Of a DNA stretch of 35,065 bases, positions 13,310-21,050 are shown in pieces. The notes under the pieces are model-generated. The model saw only the letters and a program-made list of their open reading frames with translations. It made no database searches and was not told where the DNA came from. This DNA comes from DATDRM01 sp035291705. GTDB lineage: Bacteria; Chloroflexota; Anaerolineae; Anaerolineales; UBA4823. The stretch is from positions 1 through 35,065 of the forward strand of contig DATDRM010000261.1 of the NCBI GenBank assembly GCA_035291705.1, in the 5' to 3' direction. Each line of letters begins with the position of its first letter. Position 1 is the first letter of the stretch. The translations under genes and the position numbers were made by a program.

Positions 13310-15192
13310 CCCGCTTTTTGCAACTGCACCCCCAGCACCCGGCCGAACACGGTGGCCAGCCGGTCCTCGTCGATCGCGACCAGCTGCGGCTGCATCGGCT
13401 CCACCCGGCCGTTCACATTCGGCCGGAACACTTCCGGCTGGAAAAACTCTGCGACCTGGTACGACTGGCCGGCGATCACCGGGCCGCCCGATGCTCTCCG
13501 TTTGGGCCCGGGCCGGCTCCCTCCGCCAGTGGTGCCTCCTCCGGTTGTCCCTCCGCCGCCACCACCTCCGCCAACATCGAGCATATTCGCAAGCCAGTTG
13601 GGCATGCTGGCATTCACGCTGATGGTGATGGAGCGGATGATCCCTCTCAGAATGGTGTTGATCGAATCCCTCAGTTCTTGGACGGCACTCAGGATCCGCT
13701 GCTTGCCATTCTCGAACCCCTGCACCGCCTGCTGCGTCCAGGCCAGGGCGCGCTGAAAGAACGTCTTAGCGATGTCACGCAGCTTGGTATTGATCTCGAC
13801 CCCCAGGGACGACAGCCGGCCCAGGAGCATGCCAGCAGCCGGCGCAAACCCCATCGTTAAGTTGTTGGCCGCCAGCTGGCCGCCGGTGAGGAATATTTGG
13901 GAAAAGTTCGCTCGCCAAGTGGCCATGGTCGCAATGGTCGTCGTGACGAATTCGGAGATTTTGGTGCTGATGGTGGTAAACATCCTACTGAAAGCATCGA
14001 TGTTCTCTTCGCCGACTGCGCCGGTAAACCAGTTTACGACAGCATCTTTGATCGCCTGGCCCGTGCTGGATGTCTGGAAGAATGTGGTCAGGACATACAC
14101 CCCTGGCAACGCCAGTCTCAGGAGCCATTGATCGTCTAGCTGGACTCTGGATTCGAGGTCCGTCGTAAATAGCCTTTCGATCGCATCCCCAAATGAATCC
14201 CCGGATGCTTTCCAGTCATGCTTGTTGATCGTCTCCGCGGTCTTTTCGTCGATGGCCTCCCCGATCGCGGCCCAGTCGATCTCCCCCACCGCCTTCACCA
14301 TGGCATCCATAAGGTGCTGCGCGCCGGCCAGGATTTTGGATTTCGAGCCTTCCCCGTCCCCCAGCTTCTCTACCCATGACACGATCTTCTCGGAGAGTTC
14401 TTCCGGCCCGCCGCCCGCAATCCAATTATCAATGGATGTGCCCAGGTCATCGATCAGGCCCCCAATAAACTCATCGGTCTCTTGCAGGAAGCTCCCGAGA
14501 GTAAGATTCGGGTCGGAAAGCAGCTCGAGAAACCCCTCCAGCGCCGGCATGACCTTCTCGGTAAAGCCGACAGCCAGGCCCAGCCCGATCAGCTTCAGCT
14601 CCTCGAGATTTCGGTTGAACTGCTCGTACCGGCCCGGGTCGATCGCCAGGCCCAGCCGCTCCACTTTCTCGGCGACTGCATCGATCCCGCCCTCCTGGGC
14701 AAGCGTGTCGAAGAAGTCGACCAGTTCGGCGCCGCTCCGGCCGAAGACTTCGGTCAGGAAATTGACCCGCTCTTGCTGCGTGGCAAAGGAGTTGTACTTT
14801 TCGGAAATCTCCCCCATCAGCATGCCCTGGTCCTTGAGAACGCCGTTCGCGTCCTTGACATTGATCCCCCAATCCCTCAGCGCCTTCCCGGTGGTGTCCA
14901 GCCGGCCGTGCGCATCCACCAGGCCTTTTCCCAGAATTGTCAGGCCCTTCGTGAGGGTCCCGGTATCGGTACCGGATTTCCTGAGCACAAAGTTGAACGC
15001 CGCGGCCTGCTTCGCAGTCCCGCCGATCACGTCCTGGATTCCATCCAGCTCCAGCGCCCATTTCTCGGTGGCTTTGAAGGCTGCGACTGCGCCGGCCGTG
15101 AAGCCGGCCACCAGACCAGCAATGCCGGCGATCGATGCCCGGAATGTATTATCCAACGCTTGAACGGGGATCTGTAAACTCTCAAGTAACAC
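13300..15192 (-). CDS. Tail tape measure protein
   Basis: The 630-residue protein directly follows the tail chaperone pair. It has hydrophobic helices early on (SIAGIAGLVAGFTAGAVAAF, residues about 20-39), long helical regions (VNFLTEVFGRSGAELVDFFD), another hydrophobic part near 350-370, and a Gly run before a basic C-terminus. This is typical of tape measure proteins, which set tail length and reach the cell envelope at infection. By the usual scale of about 1.5 angstrom per residue the tail would be near 95 nm. It overlaps the preceding gene by 11 bases. Confidence 0.85.
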   Translation of the reverse strand: MLLESLQIPVQALDNTFRASIAGIAGLVAGFTAGAVAAFKATEKWALELDGIQDVIGGTAKQAAAFNFVLRKSGTDTGTLTKGLTILGKGLVDAHGRLDTTGKALRDWGINVKDANGVLKDQGMLMGEISEKYNSFATQQERVNFLTEVFGRSGAELVDFFDTLAQEGGIDAVAEKVERLGLAIDPGRYEQFNRNLEELKLIGLGLAVGFTEKVMPALEGFLELLSDPNLTLGSFLQETDEFIGGLIDDLGTSIDNWIAGGGPEELSEKIVSWVEKLGDGEGSKSKILAGAQHLMDAMVKAVGEIDWAAIGEAIDEKTAETINKHDWKASGDSFGDAIERLFTTDLESRVQLDDQWLLRLALPGVYVLTTFFQTSSTGQAIKDAVVNWFTGAVGEENIDAFSRMFTTISTKISEFVTTTIATMATWRANFSQIFLTGGQLAANNLTMGFAPAAGMLLGRLSSLGVEINTKLRDIAKTFFQRALAWTQQAVQGFENGKQRILSAVQELRDSINTILRGIIRSITISVNASMPNWLANMLDVGGGGGGGGTTGGGTTGGGSRPGPKRRASGGPVIAGQSYQVAEFFQPEVFRPNVNGRVEPMQPQLVAIDEDRLATVFGRVLGVQLQKAGWR

Positions 15193-15529
15193 GCTTGGCC
15201 TCTTTTACTGTAGCACGGTACCGGGCAGTGAACTCTCGGAACTCTGCGTGCTGTTGCTCCAGGCTTTTGGACTGCGCAACCATTGGCGGGTGGCCGAGGT
15301 GATTTGGCATAAACACACGTTCCGAGACCGCGCGGGCCAGAGTTTTGCCACTCATATTGGCGATCACCGCGGCGAGCATCGCGAAGCGTTCATCTTCCCG
15401 GTCCTGGCTAAAAGGGTAGATCTCAAAGTACACTTCCCAGTCCATGAGCTCGCTGGCCGGCAGCTCAAGGACCTCCTCTACGGACTTGTGGAGCTCCTGG
15501 GCGAGTCGGTAGTGGAAGAATCGAGGGCT
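15182..15529 (-). CDS. Tail assembly chaperone, frameshift extension (gpT-like part)
   Basis: This frame is open from the A7 slip site to TAG/TGA at 15182 and reads SPRFFHYRLAQELHKSVEEV, then ELPASELMDWEVYFEIYPFS. That is the typical C-terminal half of tail assembly chaperones. It has an in-frame ATG at 15445, but the meaningful domain begins upstream of it, so expression as a -1 fusion with the first chaperone is the better model. The fusion would be about 240 residues, 125 of them from the first frame. It recruits tape measure and tube subunits during tail assembly and is absent from the virion, by analogy with lambda gpG-gpGT. Confidence 0.8.
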   Translation of the reverse strand, partial: SPRFFHYRLAQELHKSVEEVLELPASELMDWEVYFEIYPFSQDREDERFAMLAAVIANMSGKTLARAVSERVFMPNHLGHPPMVAQSKSLEQQHAEFREFTARYRATVKEAKRVT

Positions 15530-15903
15530 TTTTTTAGGTTACTGGCCACCTCGTGCACTCCGGAAAGCTCCAGGGCTTTGTCGGCCACTGTGCGCAGTTT
15601 TTCAAAGGGAAGATCAGAGAGAGTTTCCACATCCGCCTCGGTGAAGAGCAGATTCCCGTCTCCATCACTGACCGACATGGAGACCAGCAATGCGGCGAGG
15701 CGCATCGCCCTCTCCATGTTGACGTCCGAGCCATTGGCCTTCATCGCATCGATCTGCTCGTTGAATCTGACCATTTGGCGCCCGGTCAGCTCGCGCACAT
15801 AGACGGCACCCAGACCGTCTATTTCCACAGTTTCCCTTTTCAGGTTTTTGGCGCTATTCAGGAACGCCTCGCGCGTGGCAATCTGTCTAGGTCTCTTCGC
15901 CAT
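15478..15903 (-). CDS. Tail assembly chaperone (gpG-like)
   Basis: The ATG at 15903 has GGAG five bases upstream and is preferred to the ATG at 15915, which would give four more residues. The 141-residue protein (MAKRPRQIATREAFLNSAKN, VRELTGRQMVRFNEQIDAM) lies between the tail tube and tape measure genes, the fixed position of the tail chaperone. Near its end AAC CTA AAA AAA GCC contains an A7 run where a -1 slip enters the second chaperone frame. Without slipping, translation ends at 15478. Confidence 0.85.
   Translation of the reverse strand: MAKRPRQIATREAFLNSAKNLKRETVEIDGLGAVYVRELTGRQMVRFNEQIDAMKANGSDVNMERAMRLAALLVSMSVSDGDGNLLFTEADVETLSDLPFEKLRTVADKALELSGVHEVASNLKKALDSSTTDSPRSSTSP
15529..15535 (-). 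promoter_or_regulatory. Programmed -1 ribosomal frameshift site
   Basis: Seven T on the plus strand read as A AAA AAA followed by G on the message. They are phased so that two Lys codons can slip back one base. The -1 frame is then open for 115 codons and encodes a chaperone-like domain, as expected for the conserved frameshift of tailed phages. Confidence 0.8.
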
Positions 15904-15914
15904 GCCAGCTCCCA

Positions 15915-16316
15915 TTACGGTGTGATGATCAGGGAACCGGTGGGGGCAATGACGACGGTTAGCTTGCTGACATCCGGGCTGTTCGCGTCGGCTGCCTCTT
16001 TTTTGGCGGAGAGGTAATACCCGTCAAACGTCATCGATTCAACGCCGTCCGAGATCACCACGGAACTGATGGTCTTGGACGCCATCTCATTTCGGATCGT
16101 CGCCAACACCCCATCCACGACGATCACAGACAGGGTGATATCGCCCAGGGTGATCAAGCCATTGGGGATGCTTTCGGCGTAACCGCCCGAGCCGTGATTG
16201 GTGGTGTTGGCTTTGCCCGTCGCAATCTCCGGGAAGTCGATCACCATGCAGGCGCCAACCGCCACACCACCCTTGGTGAGTGTAGAGCCATAATTGGTAT
16301 AGGCTTCAGTTGCCAT
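15915..16316 (-). CDS. Major tail tube protein
   Basis: The ATG at 16316 follows AAGGAG at good spacing and gives 133 residues. The sequence is beta-rich (VGACMVIDFPEIATGKANTT, GLITLGDITLSVIVVDG, SVVISDGVESMTFDGYYLSA) and is placed directly before the chaperone pair. Tail tube subunits stack as hexameric rings around the tape measure. The match is to the family's general pattern and position; length is in the normal range for siphovirus tubes. Confidence 0.8.
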   Translation of the reverse strand: MATEAYTNYGSTLTKGGVAVGACMVIDFPEIATGKANTTNHGSGGYAESIPNGLITLGDITLSVIVVDGVLATIRNEMASKTISSVVISDGVESMTFDGYYLSAKKEAADANSPDVSKLTVVIAPTGSLIITP

Positions 16317-16318
16317 CT

Positions 16319-16675
16319 TCAAACTCCTTCAGTGTGCCAGATGAAAAATTCCAGCAATTTGCGATAGAGGCCCGGTTCCGGGTCGGTTGTGTCAAATTCA
16401 TTCTCGCGGGTGGCCAGCTTGAAATTCGTTTGATTGAAATTCAACGCTGCCTTTACGTTCTGCGTAATCGTCACGCATTGATCGTAGCTCTTCGACCACA
16501 CTGACACCTGGAGGCGGACACGATCCATCACGCTCTCGCCATGCGCCCGGATTGGCAGGGTCGAAATGAACTGATAAACGATGAAGGGATACGGGGTATC
16601 CTCCGGCGCCCTCAGCGGGTACACTTTTGCGCCCCGACCCTGCAGTACAGTTACCACGGTTTCCTCAATCGTCAT
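16319..16675 (-). CDS. Tail completion / terminator protein (DUF3168-like)
   Basis: The start at 16675 (MTIEETVVTVLQGRGAKVYP) overlaps the previous stop and gives 118 residues. The pattern of an N-terminal helix, then PYPFIVYQFIST, then SVMDRVRLQVSVWSKSYDQC, is that of DUF3168/gp17-like tail terminators, which cap the tube and join it to the head. Its place between the HK97-gp10-like gene and the tube gene agrees. Confidence 0.75.
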   Translation of the reverse strand: MTIEETVVTVLQGRGAKVYPLRAPEDTPYPFIVYQFISTLPIRAHGESVMDRVRLQVSVWSKSYDQCVTITQNVKAALNFNQTNFKLATRENEFDTTDPEPGLYRKLLEFFIWHTEGV

Positions 16676-17073
16676 GAAACACGAATCCCAGGAAATTGAC
16701 GGGAACTCGCCGGCGGTCTGACCCACCTGCTGGAACCACGACCGAGGGCAATCCGCATTTCACCGATCATCGCCTCAGCCACTGCATTCAGGATCTCACG
16801 GTTGTGTTGGTCAATGGCTGTACGCAGGAAGGGCTGGGCTGCCATGTAGCGAGTGCCGAATTCCACGAAGCCGCTATACGGCGCGCGGGATTCGACATTG
16901 GACGTTTTGCTGTAATGCCTGGCAATGATGTGATCTCGCAGGTATCCCGTCTTCACGGGTGCATTCCGTCGAGCAATCTCTGCGATCTTTTCAGCCGCGG
17001 CCACGGGAACGATCCACGGTACATTCTCGAGCGCTTTCAACTGTGCAATCAGTTTTGCATTCGGGCTTGCCAT
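16672..17073 (-). CDS. HK97 gp10-like head-tail protein
   Basis: The 133-residue protein has the family signature IARRNAPVKTGYLRDHI near residue 30 and YSGFVEFGTRYMAAQPFLRT in the middle, seen in HK97-gp10/minor capsid connector proteins. These act at the head-tail joint or in tail assembly. It starts three bases after the upstream stop and overlaps the tail terminator gene by four bases. Confidence 0.85.
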   Translation of the reverse strand: MASPNAKLIAQLKALENVPWIVPVAAAEKIAEIARRNAPVKTGYLRDHIIARHYSKTSNVESRAPYSGFVEFGTRYMAAQPFLRTAIDQHNREILNAVAEAMIGEMRIALGRGSSRWVRPPASSRQFPGIRVS

Positions 17074-17076
17074 CCG

Positions 17077-17451
17077 TCAGGCTCCTTCCGGCAGCGCTGA
17101 GATCTTCAGTGCTGCGCGGCGCACGGTCAGGCCGTCGACCATGCCGTCCACCTGGTAGGCTTTTCCTCGGACTACCACATAATCGTGGACGTTGATCGTC
17201 TGGTCCAGCCGGACCCGCAAGACCGCATCGCCGCTCAATACGACGACCTGGCCGCTGCGCTCATCCTGAAACTCTACCTGCCGGACCTCGAGTCCACACG
17301 GCACATCCTCGATCACGGCCCAGGCATGCTGCTCCTGGCCAAAGCTGTCCTGGTAGGCGCCGCTGCTGGAATAGATCGTGCAGATCTCGAACAGGCTCTG
17401 CTCAGCAGACGCCTGGAGGTCGGCGAGCTCGCTCTCGGAGATCGGGAACAT
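17077..17451 (-). CDS. Head closure (stopper) protein
   Basis: The 124-residue protein pairs a short helical start (MFPISESELADLQASAEQSL) with a small beta barrel (VIEDVPCGLEVRQ, GDAVLRVRLDQTINVHDYVV, RGKAYQVDGMVDG). That pattern is common in head closure or head-tail joining proteins, which stop DNA leak before the tail docks. Its position directly before the HK97-gp10-like gene is normal for this role. Low similarity is usual in this family. Confidence 0.65.
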   Translation of the reverse strand: MFPISESELADLQASAEQSLFEICTIYSSSGAYQDSFGQEQHAWAVIEDVPCGLEVRQVEFQDERSGQVVVLSGDAVLRVRLDQTINVHDYVVVRGKAYQVDGMVDGLTVRRAALKISALPEGA

Positions 17452-17456
17452 CTGGA

Positions 17457-17816
17457 TCAGAGCTGCAGCGCGGCATACTTGATGGCCACATTGGACGCTT
17501 CGAAGTAGATCCGGCTATCACTCTGCTCCCAGCCGGGCCGCCGGAAGCGGAAGGCGGCGATCTCGCCGGCTGCCAGCGAGTAGGTAGTAACATCACCGCT
17601 CCGGCCTTTGTCATCCGGAGCAGAGGTGAGGGTGAACGTGTAGGTGGTCGTGGCGTGCGTATTCCACACAAGCAACAGATCATCTCCGCTGGGAACGATC
17701 TGTTCCTTGTTCACGGTATCGGCGGCAGTAAAGGTGAGATCCAGGGAGTCGGCCGCGACAGGCAAAGTCGGATACGGTCCCTTGGGGATGATTTTTGTGA
17801 GCGTTACTCGGGGCAT
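17457..17816 (-). CDS. Small beta-rich virion protein
   Basis: The 119-residue protein (MPRVTLTKIIPKGPYPTLPV...) consists of predicted strands (DLLLVWNTHATTTYTFTLTS, EIAAFRFRRPGW). It resembles small capsid decoration or beta-sandwich proteins encoded in head-tail connector regions of phages. It lies between the connector and stopper genes. No specific family is claimed. Confidence 0.6.
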   Translation of the reverse strand: MPRVTLTKIIPKGPYPTLPVAADSLDLTFTAADTVNKEQIVPSGDDLLLVWNTHATTTYTFTLTSAPDDKGRSGDVTTYSLAAGEIAAFRFRRPGWEQSDSRIYFEASNVAIKYAALQL

Positions 17817-17828
17817 GGGATACTCCTT

Positions 17829-18272
17829 CTATATTCCCGTTTCATCTTCGGGTCGGTAAGCGTAAGGATCATGTTTTTGGTCGATGGCTACCACCTGGGC
17901 CTGGTACGCCGGGTCATACGGCAGGGCGGCCTGCTGCGCGAGGACGAGCGACTCCTTGGCTTGCTTGAAAAGCTGGCTGCGGCTGTAGCTTCCGCCATCG
18001 GCCGAAAAATCGTAGAGTGCTGCGAAGTTATCGACCACATACCGCCAGGCCGCGACCCGGGCCAGCGCGCGCAGCTTGGTGATGTTGGCCAGCCCAGTGA
18101 TCGTGCTAATATCGGTCGTGCCGCAGGCCAGCACCGCATCGTTGACGGCCTCGGAAAAGTCGCCGGCGTCGCTCGGGCCGGCCGTGAGCGCCAGAGCGCT
18201 GGCCACCTTGCCCAGCAAGGTCTGCATATACTGGCCGAGGGTCTTCTCGGTGTACGCAGCAGGGATGGCCAT
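17829..18272 (-). CDS. Head-tail connector protein
   Basis: The ATG at 18272 overlaps the preceding stop as TGATG; the codon before it is GTG. The 147-residue protein is helical (GQYMQTLLGKVASALALT, LRALARVAAWRYVVDNFAAL, YSRSQLFKQAKESLVLAQQA), like the adaptor proteins that dock on the portal. It is the second gene after the major capsid gene, a usual place for an adaptor. Assignment rests on helix pattern and position. Confidence 0.6.
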   Translation of the reverse strand: MAIPAAYTEKTLGQYMQTLLGKVASALALTAGPSDAGDFSEAVNDAVLACGTTDISTITGLANITKLRALARVAAWRYVVDNFAALYDFSADGGSYSRSQLFKQAKESLVLAQQAALPYDPAYQAQVVAIDQKHDPYAYRPEDETGI

Positions 18273-18634
18273 CACGACTTCTTGGTGCGGCCGCGCGCCG
18301 GCTGTTTTGCGGGCGGCTCAGGTTCATCTTCTTCAGCGGAGGGGGGCCGGTCGGGTTCGGCGGGCTCGTCAACCGGTGTAGCTGCTTCAGGCTTGACCGT
18401 TTCCATGGAAACGCCTTCTTTGATCGCGCCCGCCTGGATCCCGATGGCCAGCAGCGCATCGGCGACCGCCTCGAGCAGCATCAGGTCTCTGACCTGCGGA
18501 TCCTTGATCCCGACCGGATGGAGCCCGGCGATCAGGACGGGGACCAGGCTGAAATGTTCAGCCAGGGCTTCCGACGCAAACACTACCTTCCCGACCGCCT
18601 CCGCCTTCCGCTTCGCAAGAATGGTTGGATGCAT
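18272..18634 (-). CDS. Hypothetical head-region protein with acidic, Pro-rich tail
   Basis: The 120-residue protein has a structured first half (MHPTILAKRKAEAVGKVVFA, ALLAIGIQAGAIKEG). The tail is rich in Pro and Glu (DEPAEPDRPPSAEEDEPEPP) and ends with basic RGRTKKS, probably disordered. It is the first gene after the major capsid gene. The boundary of the two halves contains the CGTTTCCATGGAAACG palindrome within the coding sequence (18398-18413). No family is recognised. Confidence 0.6.
   Translation of the reverse strand: MHPTILAKRKAEAVGKVVFASEALAEHFSLVPVLIAGLHPVGIKDPQVRDLMLLEAVADALLAIGIQAGAIKEGVSMETVKPEAATPVDEPAEPDRPPSAEEDEPEPPAKQPARGRTKKS
18398..18413. repeat. GTTTCCRTGGAAAC palindrome, copy 2
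   Basis: CGTTTCCATGGAAACG is a perfect 16-base palindrome lying inside a coding region, in the linker between structured and disordered parts of the protein. Cores at 4061 and 28920 differ only by G for A in the centre. Confidence 0.7.
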
Positions 18635-18645
18635 AGTTCCTCCAC

Positions 18646-18690
18646 GCCGCCCTTGGGCGGCAGTCCCCTCTCCCTGGCCGGGAGAGGGGA
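18646..18690. repeat. Two adjacent GC-rich hairpins (REP-like)
   Basis: GCCGCCC-TT-GGGCGGC lies at 18646-18661. A perfect 11-base stem, TCCCCTCTCCC / GGGAGAGGGGA with a TGGCC loop, lies at 18664-18690. Both are in the 84-base gap after the major capsid gene. No T-tract follows on the minus strand. CTCTCCCTGGCCGGGAGAG-type repeats are common intergenic palindromes in many bacterial genomes. Here it may slow RNA decay or partly end transcription after capsid. Confidence 0.65.
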
Positions 18691-18718
18691 GATCTTGAAA
18701 GAAAGTAATTCGGGGAGC

Positions 18719-19795
18719 TTACGCCATCGGGGATGTATATCCCGTCGGAATCGCGTACGAAGCATTGGAGACTCGGTAAATCACGGCGCCGACACGATTG
18801 AACGCGCCGAAGCCGGCACTGCGTAACCACTGGCTCTCATAGAACGGATGGTCATTCCGCTCGCCAACTTTCTTGAAACCGCGCAGGGTCTCCTCCGGCT
18901 CTTCGCGCATCTTGAGCGGACGCGCGCCGCCGGTAGTCATGGACACGAGGTAGTTATCAGGTAGCGATTTCCATTCGGCAATCCAAACCTTGTCTGTGTA
19001 GCCCAGAAGACTCCGGGGGCCACTCGGGAGCGGGATACCCAGAGTCCCGGAGAGCACACTGACTCCCGAGCCTTCCTGTACGTTCGGGTCCCGTTCGGGG
19101 TAGAACGTGGCCAGGCCCTCCACCGCACTCTTGACGTTGGAGGGAATGAAGGCAATAACCTCGCCCTCATTCTCCGGGTGCTCGGTGAGCTCGGTATAAA
19201 TGGTGGGGAAGGGGTTCGAAGCGTCGGCGATCGCTGCCGCCTGCGCCAGGTAATGCGTGTCAGTCGCCCCCGTGTCCGCGCCGGCATGCACCAGGTATTT
19301 GACCGCGTCGCCGTTGGCCAGACCTTCGATCGTTAGGGCATCGTGCAGCGGATCGTTAAAAGTCCAGGCGACATTGGCGAAGAGCGCGGCGAGGATATGA
19401 TCGCGCAGCCAGCGCACGTCAGCGCTCGTGAGGGTGGCCGTAATATCGTTGGCCTCCTGCACACTCATTTTCTCGCGCGCCTTGAAGGTTGCCCCCCAGG
19501 CTGTGCCGCCATCCTGGAGGGGATAGGCCACACCGTACTGCCCGGCCATCTTGATCGGGCGAGCCCGGCCCTGCTCATCCAGGGGCTGGAGGCGCGCCAC
19601 GGTCGGTGAGTTGAATTTCTCTTTGAAATCGGTTGTGCGCTGGGCAAAGAGCTCCAGGATCGCGTCGATCTGCCGGTTGTGTTCAGCCACCGACTGGTTG
19701 ATCGCGTCGTTGACCACCTGTACTCCGACCTCGGTCACGCGCCTGGCGGCCAGGTCTTTGAGCTGGATAAAACCGTAAAGCAATTGGTTAGCCAT
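18719..19795 (-). CDS. Major capsid protein
   Basis: At 358 residues, the protein follows the scaffold and decoration genes and has the expected size. The N-terminus is helical and probably faces inward (RRVTEVGVQVVNDAINQSV). The middle is mixed alpha/beta (FKAREKMSVQEANDITATLT) and the end is strand-rich (DNYLVSMTTGGARPLKMREE, RVGAVIYRVSNASYAIPTG). I assign it by order and general HK97-fold pattern, not by a diagnostic motif. The ribosome site is GAGGAGG. No protease gene is seen between portal and capsid, so the scaffold is probably separate and not cleaved by a phage-encoded protease. Confidence 0.8.
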   Translation of the reverse strand: MANQLLYGFIQLKDLAARRVTEVGVQVVNDAINQSVAEHNRQIDAILELFAQRTTDFKEKFNSPTVARLQPLDEQGRARPIKMAGQYGVAYPLQDGGTAWGATFKAREKMSVQEANDITATLTSADVRWLRDHILAALFANVAWTFNDPLHDALTIEGLANGDAVKYLVHAGADTGATDTHYLAQAAAIADASNPFPTIYTELTEHPENEGEVIAFIPSNVKSAVEGLATFYPERDPNVQEGSGVSVLSGTLGIPLPSGPRSLLGYTDKVWIAEWKSLPDNYLVSMTTGGARPLKMREEPEETLRGFKKVGERNDHPFYESQWLRSAGFGAFNRVGAVIYRVSNASYAIPTGYTSPMA

Positions 19796-19810
19796 TCTAT
19801 CCTCCTCGCT

Positions 19811-20227
19811 TTACAGGTCGACAAGCAGGAGCTTGTCGAAGGCGGTCCCGAGCGTGGTCGACGTGCCGGGGATGACCCGGCCCACCACGACTGACACGGT
19901 GCCCGCAGCATCGGCGAGCGCGCCATCGGTATCACTTAAATAGACAGGCGCGTCGTAGGCCAGACCGGACAGGTCATAGCCATCGACCACGCCTTTGCGA
20001 ATCGCCGTGACCGGTTCGCCGGCCACGTTCGCTTTCCCACCAACGACAACCCCATAGATCCGAGCCTCGGCGGCTGTGGTTCCGTTGGCCTTGGTGTATT
20101 TGCCATTGGAGGTGTCGAGACGGACCGCCTGACCCGGGCTGCAGACCTCAGCGGTCGGCAGGGTCATCTGCGAGATGCTTTCGACCACCTCCAATTTATT
20201 TGCAGTAACCAACGCTAAGTTGGCCAT
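19811..20227 (-). CDS. Capsid decoration (cement-like) protein
   Basis: The 138-residue protein is beta-rich with VCSPGQAVRLDTSNGKYTKA, RIYGVVVGGKANVAGEPVTA and DAPVYLSDTDGALADAAGTV. This is the typical feel of DUF2190-like capsid cement proteins, which stabilise the head from outside. It lies between scaffold and major capsid, the common place for such a protein. The gene begins after a GAGGAGG site. Confidence 0.75.
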   Translation of the reverse strand: MANLALVTANKLEVVESISQMTLPTAEVCSPGQAVRLDTSNGKYTKANGTTAAEARIYGVVVGGKANVAGEPVTAIRKGVVDGYDLSGLAYDAPVYLSDTDGALADAAGTVSVVVGRVIPGTSTTLGTAFDKLLLVDL

Positions 20228-20240
20228 TGTTTACCTCCTC

Positions 20241-20258
20241 CATGGCGCCAGCGCCATG
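20241..20258. repeat. Intergenic hairpin CATGGCGC-CA-GCGCCATG
   Basis: A perfect 8-base stem with a two-base loop fills most of the 34-base gap between scaffold and decoration genes. It may protect or end part of the scaffold message, tuning its amount against capsid. Confidence 0.5.
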
Positions 20259-20261
20259 ATG

Positions 20262-20897
20262 TTAGAAACTTCGGGTGATGACGCTGGTGGAAGCTTTTTG
20301 CGCTTCCTTCTTGTCATCATCGGTGACCTTCTTCTCTTTTCCATCCGGCGTTTCGCTGTAGGTCGACGGCTTGGCGCCCAGCTCTTCCGCGTGCTCGGTG
20401 ATGTACGCCATCGCCTCCACGGGATCCAACTTCTCGATCAATGGCAGCAGGTGCTTCGGCAGCTTCTCTTTGACCTTGTTCAACTGGTCCTCGAGTGCAG
20501 CCTTGTACTTTTTGGCCTCGGCCTGATACGACTCTAGCTCTGCCGATTGCTTCTCCAGTTCATCGATCCGCGCCTGGCGCTGCTCGGCGAGCTTCTGCCA
20601 TTCCTGGTTTTTCGAGAGCGCTTCTTCCTCAGCCTTCTTGCGGACCTTTTCGGCCTCAGCCTCAGACTTTTTCCGTTCGCGCTCCAGGCGGTCCTTGACG
20701 ATCTGGTCTAGCTCGGCCTGTGTGAATTTCTTCTCATCCCTGGCCTTTGCCTTGTCCTTATCGTCTCCAGCTTCTGAATCTTCAGCCGACTCGTCTTTCT
20801 TCTTGTCAGCCGGATCCCCGGCGCCGTCGTCCGTACCGGATCCACCACCAGTCTCTTTGTCAAAGTACAAACCACTGAACAGCCAATCGAAAAGCAT
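20262..20897 (-). CDS. Capsid scaffold protein
   Basis: The 211-residue protein is highly charged. Residues about 17-55 are acidic and disordered, followed by KKFTQAELDQIVKDRLERER. A long coiled coil runs to about 150, and a Lys-rich C-terminus ends VITRSF. The FTQxELDxIVxxRLxRER signature is typical of phage GP20/DUF4355-type scaffolds, which guide capsid assembly and leave before DNA enters. It is the first gene behind the promoter-terminator region at 20955-21123. Confidence 0.85.
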   Translation of the reverse strand: MLFDWLFSGLYFDKETGGGSGTDDGAGDPADKKKDESAEDSEAGDDKDKAKARDEKKFTQAELDQIVKDRLERERKKSEAEAEKVRKKAEEEALSKNQEWQKLAEQRQARIDELEKQSAELESYQAEAKKYKAALEDQLNKVKEKLPKHLLPLIEKLDPVEAMAYITEHAEELGAKPSTYSETPDGKEKKVTDDDKKEAQKASTSVITRSF

Positions 20898-20954
20898 TTC
20901 TTCCTCCGTGTTTTTTCCGCCTCACGTGTGGCGTAAAGGTGGGGATTACACTTG

Positions 20955-20992
20955 CACCTGCACGATTTGGAAAGCCAATCGAAGTGCAGGTG
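20955..20992 (-). promoter_or_regulatory. Leader hairpin of the capsid operon
   Basis: CACCTGCAC / GTGCAGGTG (20955-20963 with 20984-20992) form a perfect 9-base stem. Inner pairing (CGATT-GG with CC-AAATCG) extends it into a long hairpin. It lies just after the terminator-like stem and 58 bases before the scaffold start, so it may shield the message 5' end. Confidence 0.55.
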
Positions 20993-20995
20993 AAC

Positions 20996-21041
20996 GAAAA
21001 ACCGGCCACCAGCGCTTCCTTGCAGTTGCGCAGTGGCCGGT
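20996..21041 (-). terminator. Intrinsic terminator-like attenuator in the capsid operon leader
   Basis: On the minus strand ACCGGCCAC and GTGGCCGGT pair as a perfect 9-base stem (21033-21041 with 21001-21009), with five T directly after. This is the classical form of an intrinsic terminator. It lies about 46-90 bases downstream of the predicted start of the promoter at 21094 and before any gene, so it could act as an attenuator or stop upstream transcripts. Confidence 0.65.
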
Positions 21042-21050
21042 TGGGTCTTC

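Noticed and set aside
14222..15163. A 313-codon plus-strand frame opposite the tape measure gene
   Set aside because: Its composition is that of an antisense shadow in GC-rich DNA, and the minus frame has clear tape measure features and tight neighbours.
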